Notes: generated by a model from the sequence alone, not told the origin. A stretch of 48,141 bases of DNA from Paraglomus occultum (GCA_910592205.1 CAJVPJ010000081.1:1-48141), one strand, 5' to 3'; counted from the first letter of the stretch, positions 12,181-23,044 are shown. Program-made: numbers and translations.

Positions 12181-14040
12181 AAATATAGATTACCTGTGAC
12201 TCCCGAAAATATCTTCTTTTTTTTTTATCCAAACTCGTAAACCATGTTTTTTAACTCGTCGTTTCCTCCTCTTTATCCTGTGTCTTTTTGTTACTTTTTT
12301 CCTTTCTTCTGACAATTAAGGTATTTGATTACGACTTTGTGAGCCCGCCCTTGGCAACATGACATCATCTGATTCTGTGACCATACAATAAGATTGCATC
12401 ATTGATTAACTAACTTTATCCGTAACGCAAAACCCCATTGCGATATTAATTTACTGTTGGGACGATGTCTTATCGGGCTATTTAGTGTAATTATATGTAC
12501 GGTATGCATTTTGATGAACAGTGCGAATATCGCCCACTAATTGGAGACGGTTTAATAGCGTCATTACCTGCTTACTCGTTTATTAAATTTGATTGCTTGA
12601 CCGAAAGAAAAAAAAAGACTAGTCGAAATTAATGCTAATGCCTTCGAGTTCGATATCATAAAAGAATGAACCACCCTGTCTTCCTTTATGAGAATTGAAG
12701 AGTTAATAATTTTAGGATAGGTTTGATTGGTAGACGTACAATTGATTTAGATGCGAGTATTGTGATGGGGATAGTGTGAACACTATATCGAGTGAATGGC
12801 GGATCATCAGAGATCAGCCGAGTGGTCTTGTGAATAATACGAATGTTCGTACCGGTATGCGGACAATCTGTAAGAAGATAACTCTGATAAACTAATATGT
12901 AGTTTAACAATAGGGTTAATTATGTATAATTATCTAATATATATTTAGATGACGTTCTTTTGTATTCTTCAACGTCGATATATCCTCCCACCCCTTACAT
13001 TATTTGTGCAAGTTAAGGATGTTATTTCAGGATTACATTCAGGTTATTTAGTAGTTGGTGGAAATATCACATAACATATATAAGTATTTTAAGATTTAAT
13101 ATATTTCTTGATGTATTGTGTATTGTCTACGAAGCAAACAAACATTTGTGCACTGTGGATCGTGGTGGATGGAATAGAATGGAGGTGTGATGGTGGAAGA
13201 GGAAAGACGGGGGGTGGGGGGAACATATGAACTGCAATATCGAAGATGGAAAATGCTTAATATGGTGTTTAAGCGAGTTTAATTATAGTAAGTTTGATAG
13301 CCAAATTCCATAATGGAAAGAAAGCATTCTTCCCGAATTAGAAAAGGGGTTTAGTTAGAGGAACTTAGAATACGGCATATAACCAATTATAGTAAAGCAC
13401 AAATTAATCAATACGCTTATCGTAATTAATGGTTACCTGTTCTTATTCAGCAATCGGCATACTTATGTTCATTTAATGCATTGCATCTCCATATGTCAAT
13501 TACTTAATTTGTTCATGACTAGGTCATTTATACATTGACCTTGTTGAACGTTTACATTAATCTAAAAAGTCTTTCTGTCCATCCGATTAGTCTTGCTAAT
13601 TAATTCAACGTTTTGATGTGTGTAGTGTGACTGTAAATAGTGATAGCAATATCGGTAGTGAGACCCCACATAAAATTTGTGCACTTTTTATCCAAATGTA
13701 GTAAATAATTCGTTTTTATCAGCAATTCTTATTTGTAAGGGAAAGAACAACGGTATCTGCCAAGTGTCCACAGAAGAACGAATGTGGAGAGGCGAAGGAA
13801 ATCGATGTGTAATTTTCAGAAATGAGTGTAGCTATTGCTATCAGCAGTGAGTAGAAAGAGAGTGATGGTAGGTGTTAATTGGCAAGGCAAAGAAAGTATT
13901 TGCGAACAAGTTCGTCACAGAATGAACTGTTATTTTGTCTGTTATTTTAGCTGTCACACAGCCATGGCATGGAATTCGAGCATTCGTTCCGTGGTTAGAA
14001 TCTGTCTCGAGCATTTTTCAGTTTCCTTTATTCACCTTTA
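12181..14040. other. gene-poor sequence between repeats
   Basis: CpG frequency returns to normal after 12180. Only short frames occur (74 codons at most on the minus strand), none protein-like. A G-rich stretch near 13205-13220 is the only compositional oddity. A frame at 13835 runs into the following microsatellite and is rejected. Confidence 0.4.
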
Positions 14041-14222
14041 CTATTTGTGTGTGTATATGCGTATATGTATATGTGTGAGAGTATGTATGTGTTATGTGTG
14101 TATGGTATGTGTGTATATGGTATGTATATGGTATGTGTATATGTGTATAAGTATGAGAGTATATATGTGTATATATATGTATATGTATATATATGTATGT
14201 GTGTATATGCGTGTGCGTATTT
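14041..14222. repeat. TG/TA alternating microsatellite
   Basis: About 180 bp made almost entirely of TGTATATG-like words, alternating purine and pyrimidine. The open frames across it on both strands are artefacts of the repeat. Confidence 0.85.
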
Positions 14223-14449
14223 ACTCGCCCATGTTATTACACACCAATAAGACTTGTTCACCAACAATGGATTCCCCCGCATCACAGTATAATCAGCAGT
14301 AGACATTGAATGACAGCACTGGACCATATAAAGCAAGTAAACTATGAAGTCTAAAGGCGCAATTATTTTCATTAACTGAGGCCCAATTAATATATATAAT
14401 ATCAATATACCAATACAATGTCAATGTGAAATATTGTTGAGTAGATAAT

Positions 14450-14790
14450 GACAATGTTGTCGTTGTTGCCATTGCTGTCGCTGTTACTGTATCTGTTGCT
14501 GACGTTGTTGTTGGTGATCTTGTTCTCGACGTTGTTGCCATAGCTGTCGGTCATCTTGTACATTGTTGCTGTTGCTGTTGTTGCTGTTGCTGTTGTTGTC
14601 TCTGTTGCTGCTGCTCTTGTCACTCTCCTCATCTTGTCCTTGACGTTGTTGTTGATGTTGATGTTGTCTCTGTTGCTGCTGCTCTTGTCACTCTCCTCAT
14701 CTTGTCCTTGACGTTGTTGTTGATGTTGATGTTGATGTTGATGTTGATGTTGTTGTTGATGTTGATGTTGTTGTTGTTGCCGCTGCTTGT
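14450..14790. repeat. GTT/GCT/GAT trinucleotide minisatellite with a 68-bp tandem duplication
   Basis: An imperfect three-base periodic tract of GTTGTT, GTTGCT and GTTGAT units. Inside it a 68-bp unit starting GTCTCTGTTGCTGCTG at 14598 is repeated at 14666, essentially unchanged, and a diverged partial relative (TCTTGTTCTCGACGTTG) lies near 14518. It reads open in several frames but gives only homopolymeric peptides, so it is not annotated as coding. Confidence 0.85.
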
Positions 14791-16160
14791 CTTGTTACGT
14801 CATCTCACCTTGTCGTTCGTCTTTCCTGCCTCTTTTTGTTGTTGCGTTTATTTATCCATTATACATTCAACTTCTCCTTTTTTTTTTCCACTTCAGAAGC
14901 AGTGCGACGATCAATATTGCCAATATGGAATGTGTTACTCACAACACATACGCAGTCCCCGTTTTATTTATATTAACATTTATACGCACGTTTTTCATAC
15001 TACATTTCGAATAAACCTTATGCTACTTGGCGACAAGCATCCGAGAATTGATAGCCAAAAACGATAAACAGACCAAAGCTCGACCGATTTGTATACATGA
15101 GACAAGCGGGTAATTTGGTATGGCTTGCTTAAAGTATTTATTATTAACAGACGTTTTGTCAATTGGATAGAATACACCATCAGATTATATCATAGTCGAA
15201 CAAGTTACACAATGCTCACATCGATCATAACAATCAATCTCCTTATCGTAGTAAATAAAGAAAAATAGAATAACAATAAAAAATAATTATTATAGCCCTT
15301 ATTATTATTTTTACAAAACACAAGCAGTGATGGCATTTTATTTCGTTATCTATTTATCTATCTGTCTATATCTGTTTATACGCAGGACAGCGCAGATACC
15401 GCAGCAATGGAAGAACATACGATTGAGATAGCATCACAATTTCCCACGCTTTATTCATTGTGACATGTTCTTTATCATTGTCTAAATAAAGAAGTCTGTT
15501 ACCCGCCTCCTATCATCACATCATATCCTTCTCTCTGCCCATGTAGTTTCTCTCTTCTTCGCTTACAGGTAACAAGTAATTTGTAATGACGTTCACTACA
15601 ATTACAATCACATCCAATCAAGCGTTTGTACTAATATATCACAAGTGAAAATGACATATATGTAATCTTTACCTACATGTACAAAGCATGTGCAATATAA
15701 ATATATACATATTATATCATATGCATACAATATATGAACGCATACATAAATAAATATTCATTTTTTTTTTTTCATTTCCAGCCCTTCCATTACGTTCGAA
15801 TCGAATCAGACAATCACATTCGATTGTGAACTGTTCCATCAGCTTTAGGCGTTCAAAAAAAAAAAAATTTCTCCTGCACAATTCCTGTATAATGGTAAGT
15901 GTTTGAATACTAGTAGCTTACTGTATCACTCATGTATTACTATGCATATTTCAGAGGTATTGTGTGAATGTGGATGATATGGATGGATGTGCGGATATGT
16001 GTGTGCCTATGTGGATGTGTGTGTGATAGCCGCATATGATCACGCTATAAATATTTTCCAACATATATTGTGTAATACCAACAACACTATATAAACAAAA
16101 TACCTTCAGCCGTATTTTTTTTCTTATTGCTAAATACTTTCTTTTCCTCCTTCCCCGTCT
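14791..16160. other. upstream region of the PH-domain genes; possible noncoding exons
   Basis: Several splice-like signals occur without a coding frame: strong acceptors ending at 14896, 15385 and 15780, and GTAAGT at 15895 directly after an ATG. They could mark 5'UTR exons of the gene at 16288 or an unannotated noncoding transcript. The frame 15386-15462 ends in a stop after 25 codons. TG-rich microsatellite-like sequence occurs near 15960-16025. Confidence 0.3.
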
Positions 16161-16287
16161 TCTCCACCCCCCCTACAAATCTTAATTATACGTTACTACT
16201 CTAATATTACACACTACACAAATAATTCACTCCTACTAAACTCAATACTAATAATCCTTATAATACGCATTCTCATCTGAACACGTA
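16161..16287 (+). promoter_or_regulatory. G-poor pyrimidine-rich promoter and leader
   Basis: CT-rich tract (about 16137-16172) followed by a 100-nt A/C/T leader with only about four G residues before ATG 16288. In fungi such CT blocks and unstructured leaders accompany strongly expressed genes; this use is inferred. Confidence 0.4.
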
Positions 16288-18458
16288 ATGAGCGCCGAAG
16301 GAACTGAAACTGTAACCAGCGAGACTACTACCACCACAGTAGTCACTCAAGTGGTGGAAGAGGAAGTTAAAGTAGAAACGACTGAACAGTCTGAAGAAAA
16401 GACTGTCGAGAAAAAAGAAGAGAAGATAGAGGCGGAAGTTGCTAAAGAGGAAGAAAAAGTGCAAACAGAGAAGACAACCGAAGAAACCGAGAAAGAAACC
16501 AATGTAAGCCGTGTCCTCTACAAACAAAGTCATGGACTCGTCAAACTCTGGAATAAACGATATTTTGTCTTTGGAGATGAGAAATTGGACAAGGAACTGC
16601 TCCACAATTTCTATTCAAAAAACAAAAAATTAATTCATCCCAAAGTAGCCACCCCAGCTGAATCAAAATCTGCGGAAAAATCTGCGGAAACCAAGCCTGA
16701 GACTGAAGCTAAACCTGAGACTGAAGCTAAACCCGAGACTGAAGCTAAACCAGAGACTGAAGCAAAACCCGAGACTGAAACTAAACCCGAGACTGAAGCA
16801 AAACCCGAGACTGAAGCCAAACCCGAAACTGAAGTCAAAGCTGAGACTGAAGCCAAACCAGAAGCTGAAGTCAAAGCTGAGACTGAAGCCAAACCCGAAA
16901 CTGAAACTAAACCCGAAGCTGAAGCTAAACCCGAAGCTTCAACTGCTACGGAAGAAAAGAAGGCCGATGATGACAGTAAATTGGGCGAGGCTTTGATTAA
17001 AGCCATCGCTCACGCTACTCAAACCGGAGAGGGTCTTTTGTTCTATTACAAATCAGAGAAAGAACCCCAACGTGAATCTCCCCAAGGCATCATTAACCTT
17101 CGCGATGTCGATCCTGAATCGATTGTCGCTACTGATGACAAATCCTGGGCGTTTAAATTGAAGACCCCATATCGGGTTTATATTTTCAATGCTGCTTCAG
17201 ACGATGATCGAAAGAAATGGATCCAGGTGCTCAAATCAAAGGTTGAAGATGCTAAAAAGATGTCTGTCGATTTTGAGCAGACTGATTCTTATAAAGAGGT
17301 TTACGCGGAACTTGGTAGGTGTTATGATGCATATACGTGGATAGTTCGATTTTGTTTTAATTCCAAAAAAAAAAAGGCTTTTAGAGGGTTATGAAAGCGT
17401 AATTCATGACATTATATATCGTTTACTTTGCATTTTTTCCAATCATTACAATTTCAATATTACTGAGTTATTACTTCAAGTCACTAACATTTGAAATTTT
17501 TTCATCAATAGTTAAAGGCACTTTTGCGGTCGATACGCTTTCAACCGACGACGAGCCGCCTGCATCGCCTAAACCAACAAACACCGAGGTCAAACGCAAG
17601 TCTATCTTCCCATTCGGTAATTTCCTTACAAAAAAGACCATTGAAACCACGGAGACCACTACTGAAACCACTACCGAAACCAGCGAATCAGGTACTGCTA
17701 ACAAGGTCGAAACAGTCACCGAAACCGTCGTCGCCGCCGCCGAGACTCAAGTTGTTGATGAATCCAAGACCACTACTAGAGATGTCGGCAAGACAGATGA
17801 GGGTGCTGGCAAGAAGAATATTATGTCATCCTTTACTTCTTCCGTGACTACTTTCATCTCTGGGAAACCTAAGAAAGAAGAATCTACCGAGGTTAAGAAA
17901 GAAACTACTGAGACTGTTGTCGCAGAGACCAGTACATCTGCTACAACTACTGAAGAGGTTAGGAAGAAATCTGGCTTCTTCCATTTCTTCAACAAGGAAG
18001 AGCAGAAGGAAGAGTCTAGGGAGGAAACTAAGGAGGAAACTAAAAAGGAGGAAATTAAGGAGGAAACCAAGGAGGAAACCAAGGAGGAAACCAAGGAGGA
18101 AAAGAAAGAAGACGCTACATCTGGTGATGAAAAAGGCAAAACACCACAGGTTGTTAGTGGTCTTAGCCGCAAGATCACGAGTATGTGGAAGCGGGGACCG
18201 AGCAGGAAAGTTGCCGAGACAGATACTACCGAAAAGAAAGTAGAAGAAGTCACTGAGGAAGTCAAGACTGAGGTTGTAGAAACGACCACCACTGTTGTTG
18301 CCGAAGCATCGACATCAGCAGTTGTTGAAAAGACCGAAACTACCGAAACTACCGAACAATCTGCGACGGGGGAGACGTCCGATAAAAAGGAAGAAAAACC
18401 CGTTAAATCGTTTATGAAGAAGTGGGAAGAACCGATAAGAAAAAGGTTTCTTGATTAG
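16288..18458 (+). CDS. PH-domain protein with low-complexity tracts (Meu6-like)
   Basis: Exons 16288-17314 and 17512-18458 (donor GGTAGGT, acceptor AATAG, phases close), 657 aa. Residues 1-72 are Thr/Glu/Lys-rich. A pleckstrin-homology fold follows: the first strands are SHGLVKLWNKRYFVFGDEKL (about 80-100), then a 13-unit KPETEA repeat, then GEGLLFYYKSEKEP, PQGIINLRDV, YRVYIFNAASDDDRKKWIQVL with the C-terminal PH tryptophan (about 247-320). The C-terminal half is a Thr/Glu/Lys-rich tail with KEETKEE repeats and short conserved-looking IFPFGNF, GFFHFFN and SFMKKWEEP blocks. The general plan matches fungal PH proteins of the Meu6 kind, probably binding phosphoinositides at a membrane. The stop is only 77 nt before the next PH frame's ATG, and an alternative splice would join them (see findings). 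Confidence 0.75.
16693..16938 (+). repeat. 18-bp coding minisatellite (KPETEA repeat)
   Basis: Thirteen full units plus KPEA encode KPETEA with variants KPETET, KPETEV, KAETEA and KPEAEV. The array sits within a loop of the PH domain rather than outside it. Synonymous differences between units show it is not a very recent expansion. Confidence 0.9.
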
Positions 18459-18535
18459 AATACAATTTCTCTTATTAATTAATAACCGTGATTATGCTAA
18501 TATGGTTTTTCATTCCACATAGACTTGTCAACATT

Positions 18536-19471
18536 ATGCCTAAACGAACCAACTCACAGTCAGATGCGGTAGCACAGAAAGAAGAGGCAACTGCACAAGC
18601 AACTCAAGAGAAGACTGCGGGAGCACAGAAAGAAGAGTCAACTACGCAAGCGACTCAAGAAAAGACTGAGACTGTCGAAACCACTGAGACAACCGGTACT
18701 ACGGAAACCACCGAAGTGAAGGCCGAAGAAGAATACGATCCAGAGATCAAAAAACAAGTTGATAACGCTTTCATAACGGGCTCATTCGACAAATCATCGC
18801 AAATCTTTAAGAAAACAGAGTCCAGGTTCTTCGTTTTCACTAAAGAAGGAAATATTGTGTATTATAAATCTAAAAAGGATGCCACAAAGTCCAAGGAAAT
18901 TAAAATCACAGCAGATTGCGAAATAAAGAAAAGCGAAAACGAAAAGTCCAATACTATAGATATAGTAACCAGCAGCCGAACGTATAAACTCATGTTCCGA
19001 AGCGCGGAAGAGCTTAATCAATGGCACACGCAGCTTACAGAATATCAAAAAACACTTCCTAAACCCGAAACTGATGCCAAGCCTGAATCAAGCAAGAAAT
19101 CCAAGAAGTCTGACCACAAGAAGGAAGAAACATCGAGATCCGTTGATAAGCTCGAAGTAGCCGCGACTGGACCGAGTTTGGAGGAATCAATTAACGAAGA
19201 AGTGAAGGTTGAAGGTGCAAAGACCGAAGTGACAGAAGTGACGACTGAGTTGAAGACTGAGGTTGCGGAGACAACTGCTGAAGTTGTTAAGACTGATACG
19301 AAGCCTGAATCTGATGCGAAGACTGATTCTGATGTGAAGACTGACGTAAAGACTGATGTACAGACAAAAACAACATCAAGCGTTAGTGAGACAGGCGTCG
19401 AGACAACTGTTGAGGAGACAATAACCACAACCACAACCACAACCACAGAGACCGCCACCACTTCGTCTTAA
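18536..19471 (+). CDS. second PH-domain protein, or the C-terminal half of the preceding gene
   Basis: Open frame with ATG at 18536, 311 aa. An N-terminal Gln/Thr/Glu-rich region carries two 17-residue repeats (AQKEEATAQATQEKTAG and AQKEESTTQATQEKTET). Then a PH domain: FITGSFDKSSQIFKKTESRF, FVFTKEGNIVYYKSKKD, IKITADCEIKK, RTYKLMFRSAEELNQWHTQL with the invariant Trp (about residues 78-172). The tail is Thr/Val/Glu/Lys-rich. The domain resembles that of the neighbour at 16288, so the two are related by duplication or are parts of one protein. The frame is open upstream of the ATG, and an acceptor-like CATTCCACATAG with a branch-like GCTAATA lies directly in front at 18494-18522. Splicing 18445 to 18523 keeps frame and would give one 969-aa protein with two PH domains. 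Confidence 0.7.
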   Translation: MPKRTNSQSDAVAQKEEATAQATQEKTAGAQKEESTTQATQEKTETVETTETTGTTETTEVKAEEEYDPEIKKQVDNAFITGSFDKSSQIFKKTESRFFVFTKEGNIVYYKSKKDATKSKEIKITADCEIKKSENEKSNTIDIVTSSRTYKLMFRSAEELNQWHTQLTEYQKTLPKPETDAKPESSKKSKKSDHKKEETSRSVDKLEVAATGPSLEESINEEVKVEGAKTEVTEVTTELKTEVAETTAEVVKTDTKPESDAKTDSDVKTDVKTDVQTKTTSSVSETGVETTVEETITTTTTTTTETATTSS

Positions 19472-20067
19472 TTGTGATAGTTTTAAAATGTATTCAATTG
19501 TTTACTATAGTAAAAGCGTTAAAATAGCAGTTAAAGCTTGCAAGAGTGTAGTATTTTATTATTTATATTATTTATTTACATTAGCTTTTTAATAGTTTAT
19601 TTTGCTTCCTTTCTGGCTCTTATTGTAAAGTGATTATTGTCGCTTAATAACGAATGTTGTATGCTCATTATACGCATGAGTGTTTCGGACATTTACCAAC
19701 TACCAAAAACAAAAACTATCCATTTTACGAATGTGGATGCCTTTTATTTTTATTTTTTTCTTTTAGCAATAATTTCAGTTTGAAAACTCGATTTTATCCC
19801 CCTTCATATACTTTTACTATTACATCCCGTACATTAATAATCCGTCACGTATATTGAATTCTTGCCAATCAATCTGTTCTCTCCTCAATATTATCCTACA
19901 ATACCGATACGTACATAAAAGCTCGGGCTTTTTTTAGTCGTTTGGTTTTTCTAATAAACTAGTGTCGATGTTCAGTGACGTAACCTATATCTATCTGTAT
20001 TAAAAGTGTGATCTTTGATCAACATTCCGATTTAAAACAAGCATTTCTTGCTTTACGCCCTCGCCAA
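19472..20067. other. intergenic region between the PH gene and RFC2
   Basis: Probable 3'UTR of the PH gene followed by T-rich DNA. A frame of 67 codons at 19654 has no protein-like features. Confidence 0.4.
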
Positions 20068-20073
20068 ACGCGT
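20068..20073 (+). promoter_or_regulatory. MluI cell-cycle box (MCB) upstream of RFC2
   Basis: ACGCGT in the context AAACGCGTCC lies 54 nt before the RFC2 start. This hexamer is the known site of the MBF factor that drives G1/S transcription of replication genes in yeasts, and RFC subunits are typical S-phase genes. The assignment is by motif and gene context. Confidence 0.55.
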
Positions 20074-20126
20074 CCCTTTTTCCATACTCGCGCGTGCTGT
20101 AATAAGATACATGCGAGTTCTATAAA

Positions 20127-21799
20127 ATGAATAACTTTTTTTCAATTAGGTGCTATTAAAAAAAGTTCCGTTGAACCGGAACATGAAGAACAGCCTTGGA
20201 TAGAGAAGTAGTATGTTGTATAGCGTTTATTCGTCTGCTTTACAATGTAGAACGCCTTCATTTGACACATTGTTTCAGTCGTCCCAAATCAATGGACGAT
20301 ATAAGTTCGCAAGAACAGACAGTGGCCGTATTAAAAAAGACAATTGAGAGTCGTAATGTAAGTTGTATATGCTACATGCTTTATCAAATGGGAACGCTTG
20401 TGAAGAAAACTAATCGCTTTACGAATTCAGTTACCACATCTCTTGTTTTATGGTCCAGCCGGTACCGGTAAAACTTCAGCAATATTAGCCCTGTCAAGAG
20501 AGCTATATGGGTATGCCCTGTTTTATACGGCTCGCGACTGTCGAGATTTCGTCTGACCAATTGTCTTTTTTGTATAGTCCACAGCTAATAAAGTCCCGTG
20601 TTCTCGAGTTAAACGCATCTGATGAACGCGGCATTCAAGTAATAAGAGAGAAAGTAAAGAATTTTGCTAAAGTTACAGTCAGTAATCCTGTCAGGTTAGA
20701 TGATTGTACGAACAGACTGAGGCATCTTTCATGTGTGTATGCACGTATGCTTGTGTGATTTTCCTACTAGATTGACGCGTTTCGTATTGTTGTAGTGGGT
20801 ATCCGTGTCCGCCTTATAAAATAATCATATTAGATGAAGCGGATTCCATGACTCAAGATGCACAAGCGGCTTTACGACGCACAATGGAATCATATTCGAA
20901 AATCACGCGATTTTGCTTAATATGCAATTATATCAGTCGGTATGATACTTTTTTGATTGTTTTTTACTGAAAGCGATTTACGTTAATCGATATCGGCCAT
21001 TAGTATTATCGAACCGTTAGCATCCAGGTGTGCAAAGTTTCGCTTCAAACCACTGGATGTGAATAGTGCTAAACAGCGGATCGAGACAATTTGTCAGCGT
21101 GAAGGGATTAACTGTTCACCCGAGGTAATTTTCGAGAACTCAAACTCTCGATTTCACCCTCTTTACTAAAACGGTTTATATTGCATCAGGCTGTTGACGA
21201 AATAATTAGTGACTCGGAAGGAGACTTGCGAAAGGCGATCATGTATTTGCAAAGTGCTTATCGGCTTCATAAGAATGACTTGATTACTAAAGAATCTGTA
21301 CGGGAAATAGCGGGCGTACGTATAGATCAGATCGTTAACATGGGGCTTGTGATTCTACGATGAACTGAGACTTTCGCTTCATGCAATAGGTTGTTCCGTC
21401 TGATATCATTGATGAGCTCGTCGCGAGTATGTTTGCTGATACTCACGAGAATATCGAAAAGATGGTAGAACGGATTGTTAGCTGCGGGTTCTCTGCGACG
21501 CAAATCCTGTCACAGGTAAGCGGCTGTATGGATTCGCTGTGTTAAAAGAAATGAGTTAATTGTCGTAATATATGATTTTTTATACTGGATACAATTATTA
21601 ACATTACCCGTTTTAGTTAAATGACAACATAGTTAAGAATGATCAAATCGGCCAGAAGGAAAAGTCAATTATCGCACATTATCTGGGAGAGACCGACAAG
21701 TGTCTTGTCGATGGTGCTGACGAACATTTACAAATTCTTCGTTTAGCATTACAGATTGCAGAAATTATCCGAGAGAGCCGGAACATGGACATACAATAA
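20127..21799 (+). CDS. RFC2: replication factor C subunit 2 (human RFC4 orthologue), nine exons
   Basis: Clamp-loader AAA+ subunit that, with four partners, opens PCNA and loads it at primer ends in the nucleus. Exons end and start at 20210/20279, 20357/20431, 20510/20578, 20694/20796, 20939/21004, 21124/21190, 21315/21390 and 21515/21617; all these phases close. Signatures: QPWIEKYRPK; Walker [10 protein letters not shown] (Lys68), with Ala where GPPGTGKT is usual; [22 protein letters not shown] (Walker B, Asp133-Glu134); the SRC motif in [11 protein letters not shown] (Arg176); and a C-terminal collar ending NMDIQ. Predicted length is 352 aa, usual for the family. The start is problematic: ATG 20127 reaches the RFC frame only if the T7 run at 20136-20142 is one base shorter (then [12 protein letters not shown], like other fungal Rfc2 starts). 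Residue numbers assume that. AATAAA overlaps the stop. One donor, GTTAGA at 20695, is weak. Confidence 0.93.
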
Positions 21800-23044
21800 A
21801 ATTTGACTTTTAATCATTCGTGTATATATATCTCACCATTGTCGTGGACGAGTTCTCTGCAGACAGTCCAGGCTGTCAGCCACAAAAAAACAGAGATTGT
21901 TATACAGCCTCGATTTACATGATTCAAAATAAGAGGGATGTCAAGCAAATCGTCTGTCCATTATTGCTATTGGTTATTTTGAACGTCATATTAATATAGG
22001 ATACGCGGCTAGATGCTGAAACTAAGCAATAGGGTTAGAGAATAGTTATTTGATCAACCATTGAAAGAACTCGTAGTTTCAGCTTCAGCCCACTTGAAAT
22101 TAGGCGTTATAAACACAGATTGCATGATTGCTCCAGTATGTTTGGTTGGCATTGCAATAAAAACAGTTTAATACGTGTGTTTACGAGAAAAGTTTTGCTT
22201 AATTTCAAATCTTTGCGCGCACAAGCAATAAACGTAAATTATAGAGCAAAGTTATAACAAGTACTCGCATGTAAACCGTATTTTCGTCGAATACCGGGGC
22301 TTTTCCGCCTTAAGTGACACAAGCCGAATGTAAATTTCACGTGACGAATCGTAATTTATTGTGCAATCAGGTGATTGCCCATTCAATCACAAAGGGACGG
22401 GGGAAACAGAGCAAAAAAAGTTTGAATGCTTATTTGATATCGACTAAGACGTTTCAATCTGCCCACTCGAATTTCCATCGTTCTCATCGAGCAAATTTCA
22501 TTCCACAAAAGTAAGTTAGATCAACTTTTCTTTCTATGTAGATTACAATCTCGCAAAAAAAAAAAAAGTAGATAAAAATCTTGGACAAAATGATTGTGAA
22601 CATAATTGTTGGTATCAATATGGTTGGTTCAGGGTGTAAGGACCATGTCTTATTAATATCTATAACAAGCGCGTTCCTTATTAGTATCTATTCCATACTG
22701 GTCATATTCACCCCTGTACGCGGTCAATATGCTCACATCAAAAGTTATACATTGTCCTTTACTAACTAACCATTCTCGTCTTGTTTTTTAACATGTCCAT
22801 CACTGACGTTATACATTATTGTGGTCATATTTAAAAGACCAAGCGATCCTCAGAGAAACCTCGAATTAGAAATAATAAAAGAATATTCTGATATTACGGT
22901 ATTTACAAAAACACTTTTTCTAACAAGCGAACTAGCAAGGCAGTCACTCATGAGTGCTGACCAAGTCTTTTTTATTGTCTGATCTCCAACTTGTGCGCTC
23001 GTCCCTTTTTCCACGTACTTGTATGCAAAATAGAACTCAAACCA
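21800..23044. other. intergenic region between RFC2 and Kelch-BTB gene
   Basis: Frames of 60-66 codons at 22314 and 22581 lack any recognisable motif. No RNA gene, repeat or splice-joined frame could be supported. Confidence 0.4.

Noticed and set aside
13835-14302. 155-codon plus-strand frame
   Set aside because: Most of it is a translation of the TG/TA microsatellite.
14293-15067. Frames on both strands across the GTT/GCT tract
   Set aside because: Three-base periodic repeat keeps frames open and gives only Leu/Met or Thr/Ala strings.
16635-17006. Minus-strand Val/Ser/Ala-rich frame
   Set aside because: Shadow of the KPETEA repeat on the other strand.
17747-19461. Minus-strand Ser/Val-rich frames opposite the PH genes
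   Set aside because: Mirror of the Glu/Thr/Lys-rich coding tails on the plus strand.
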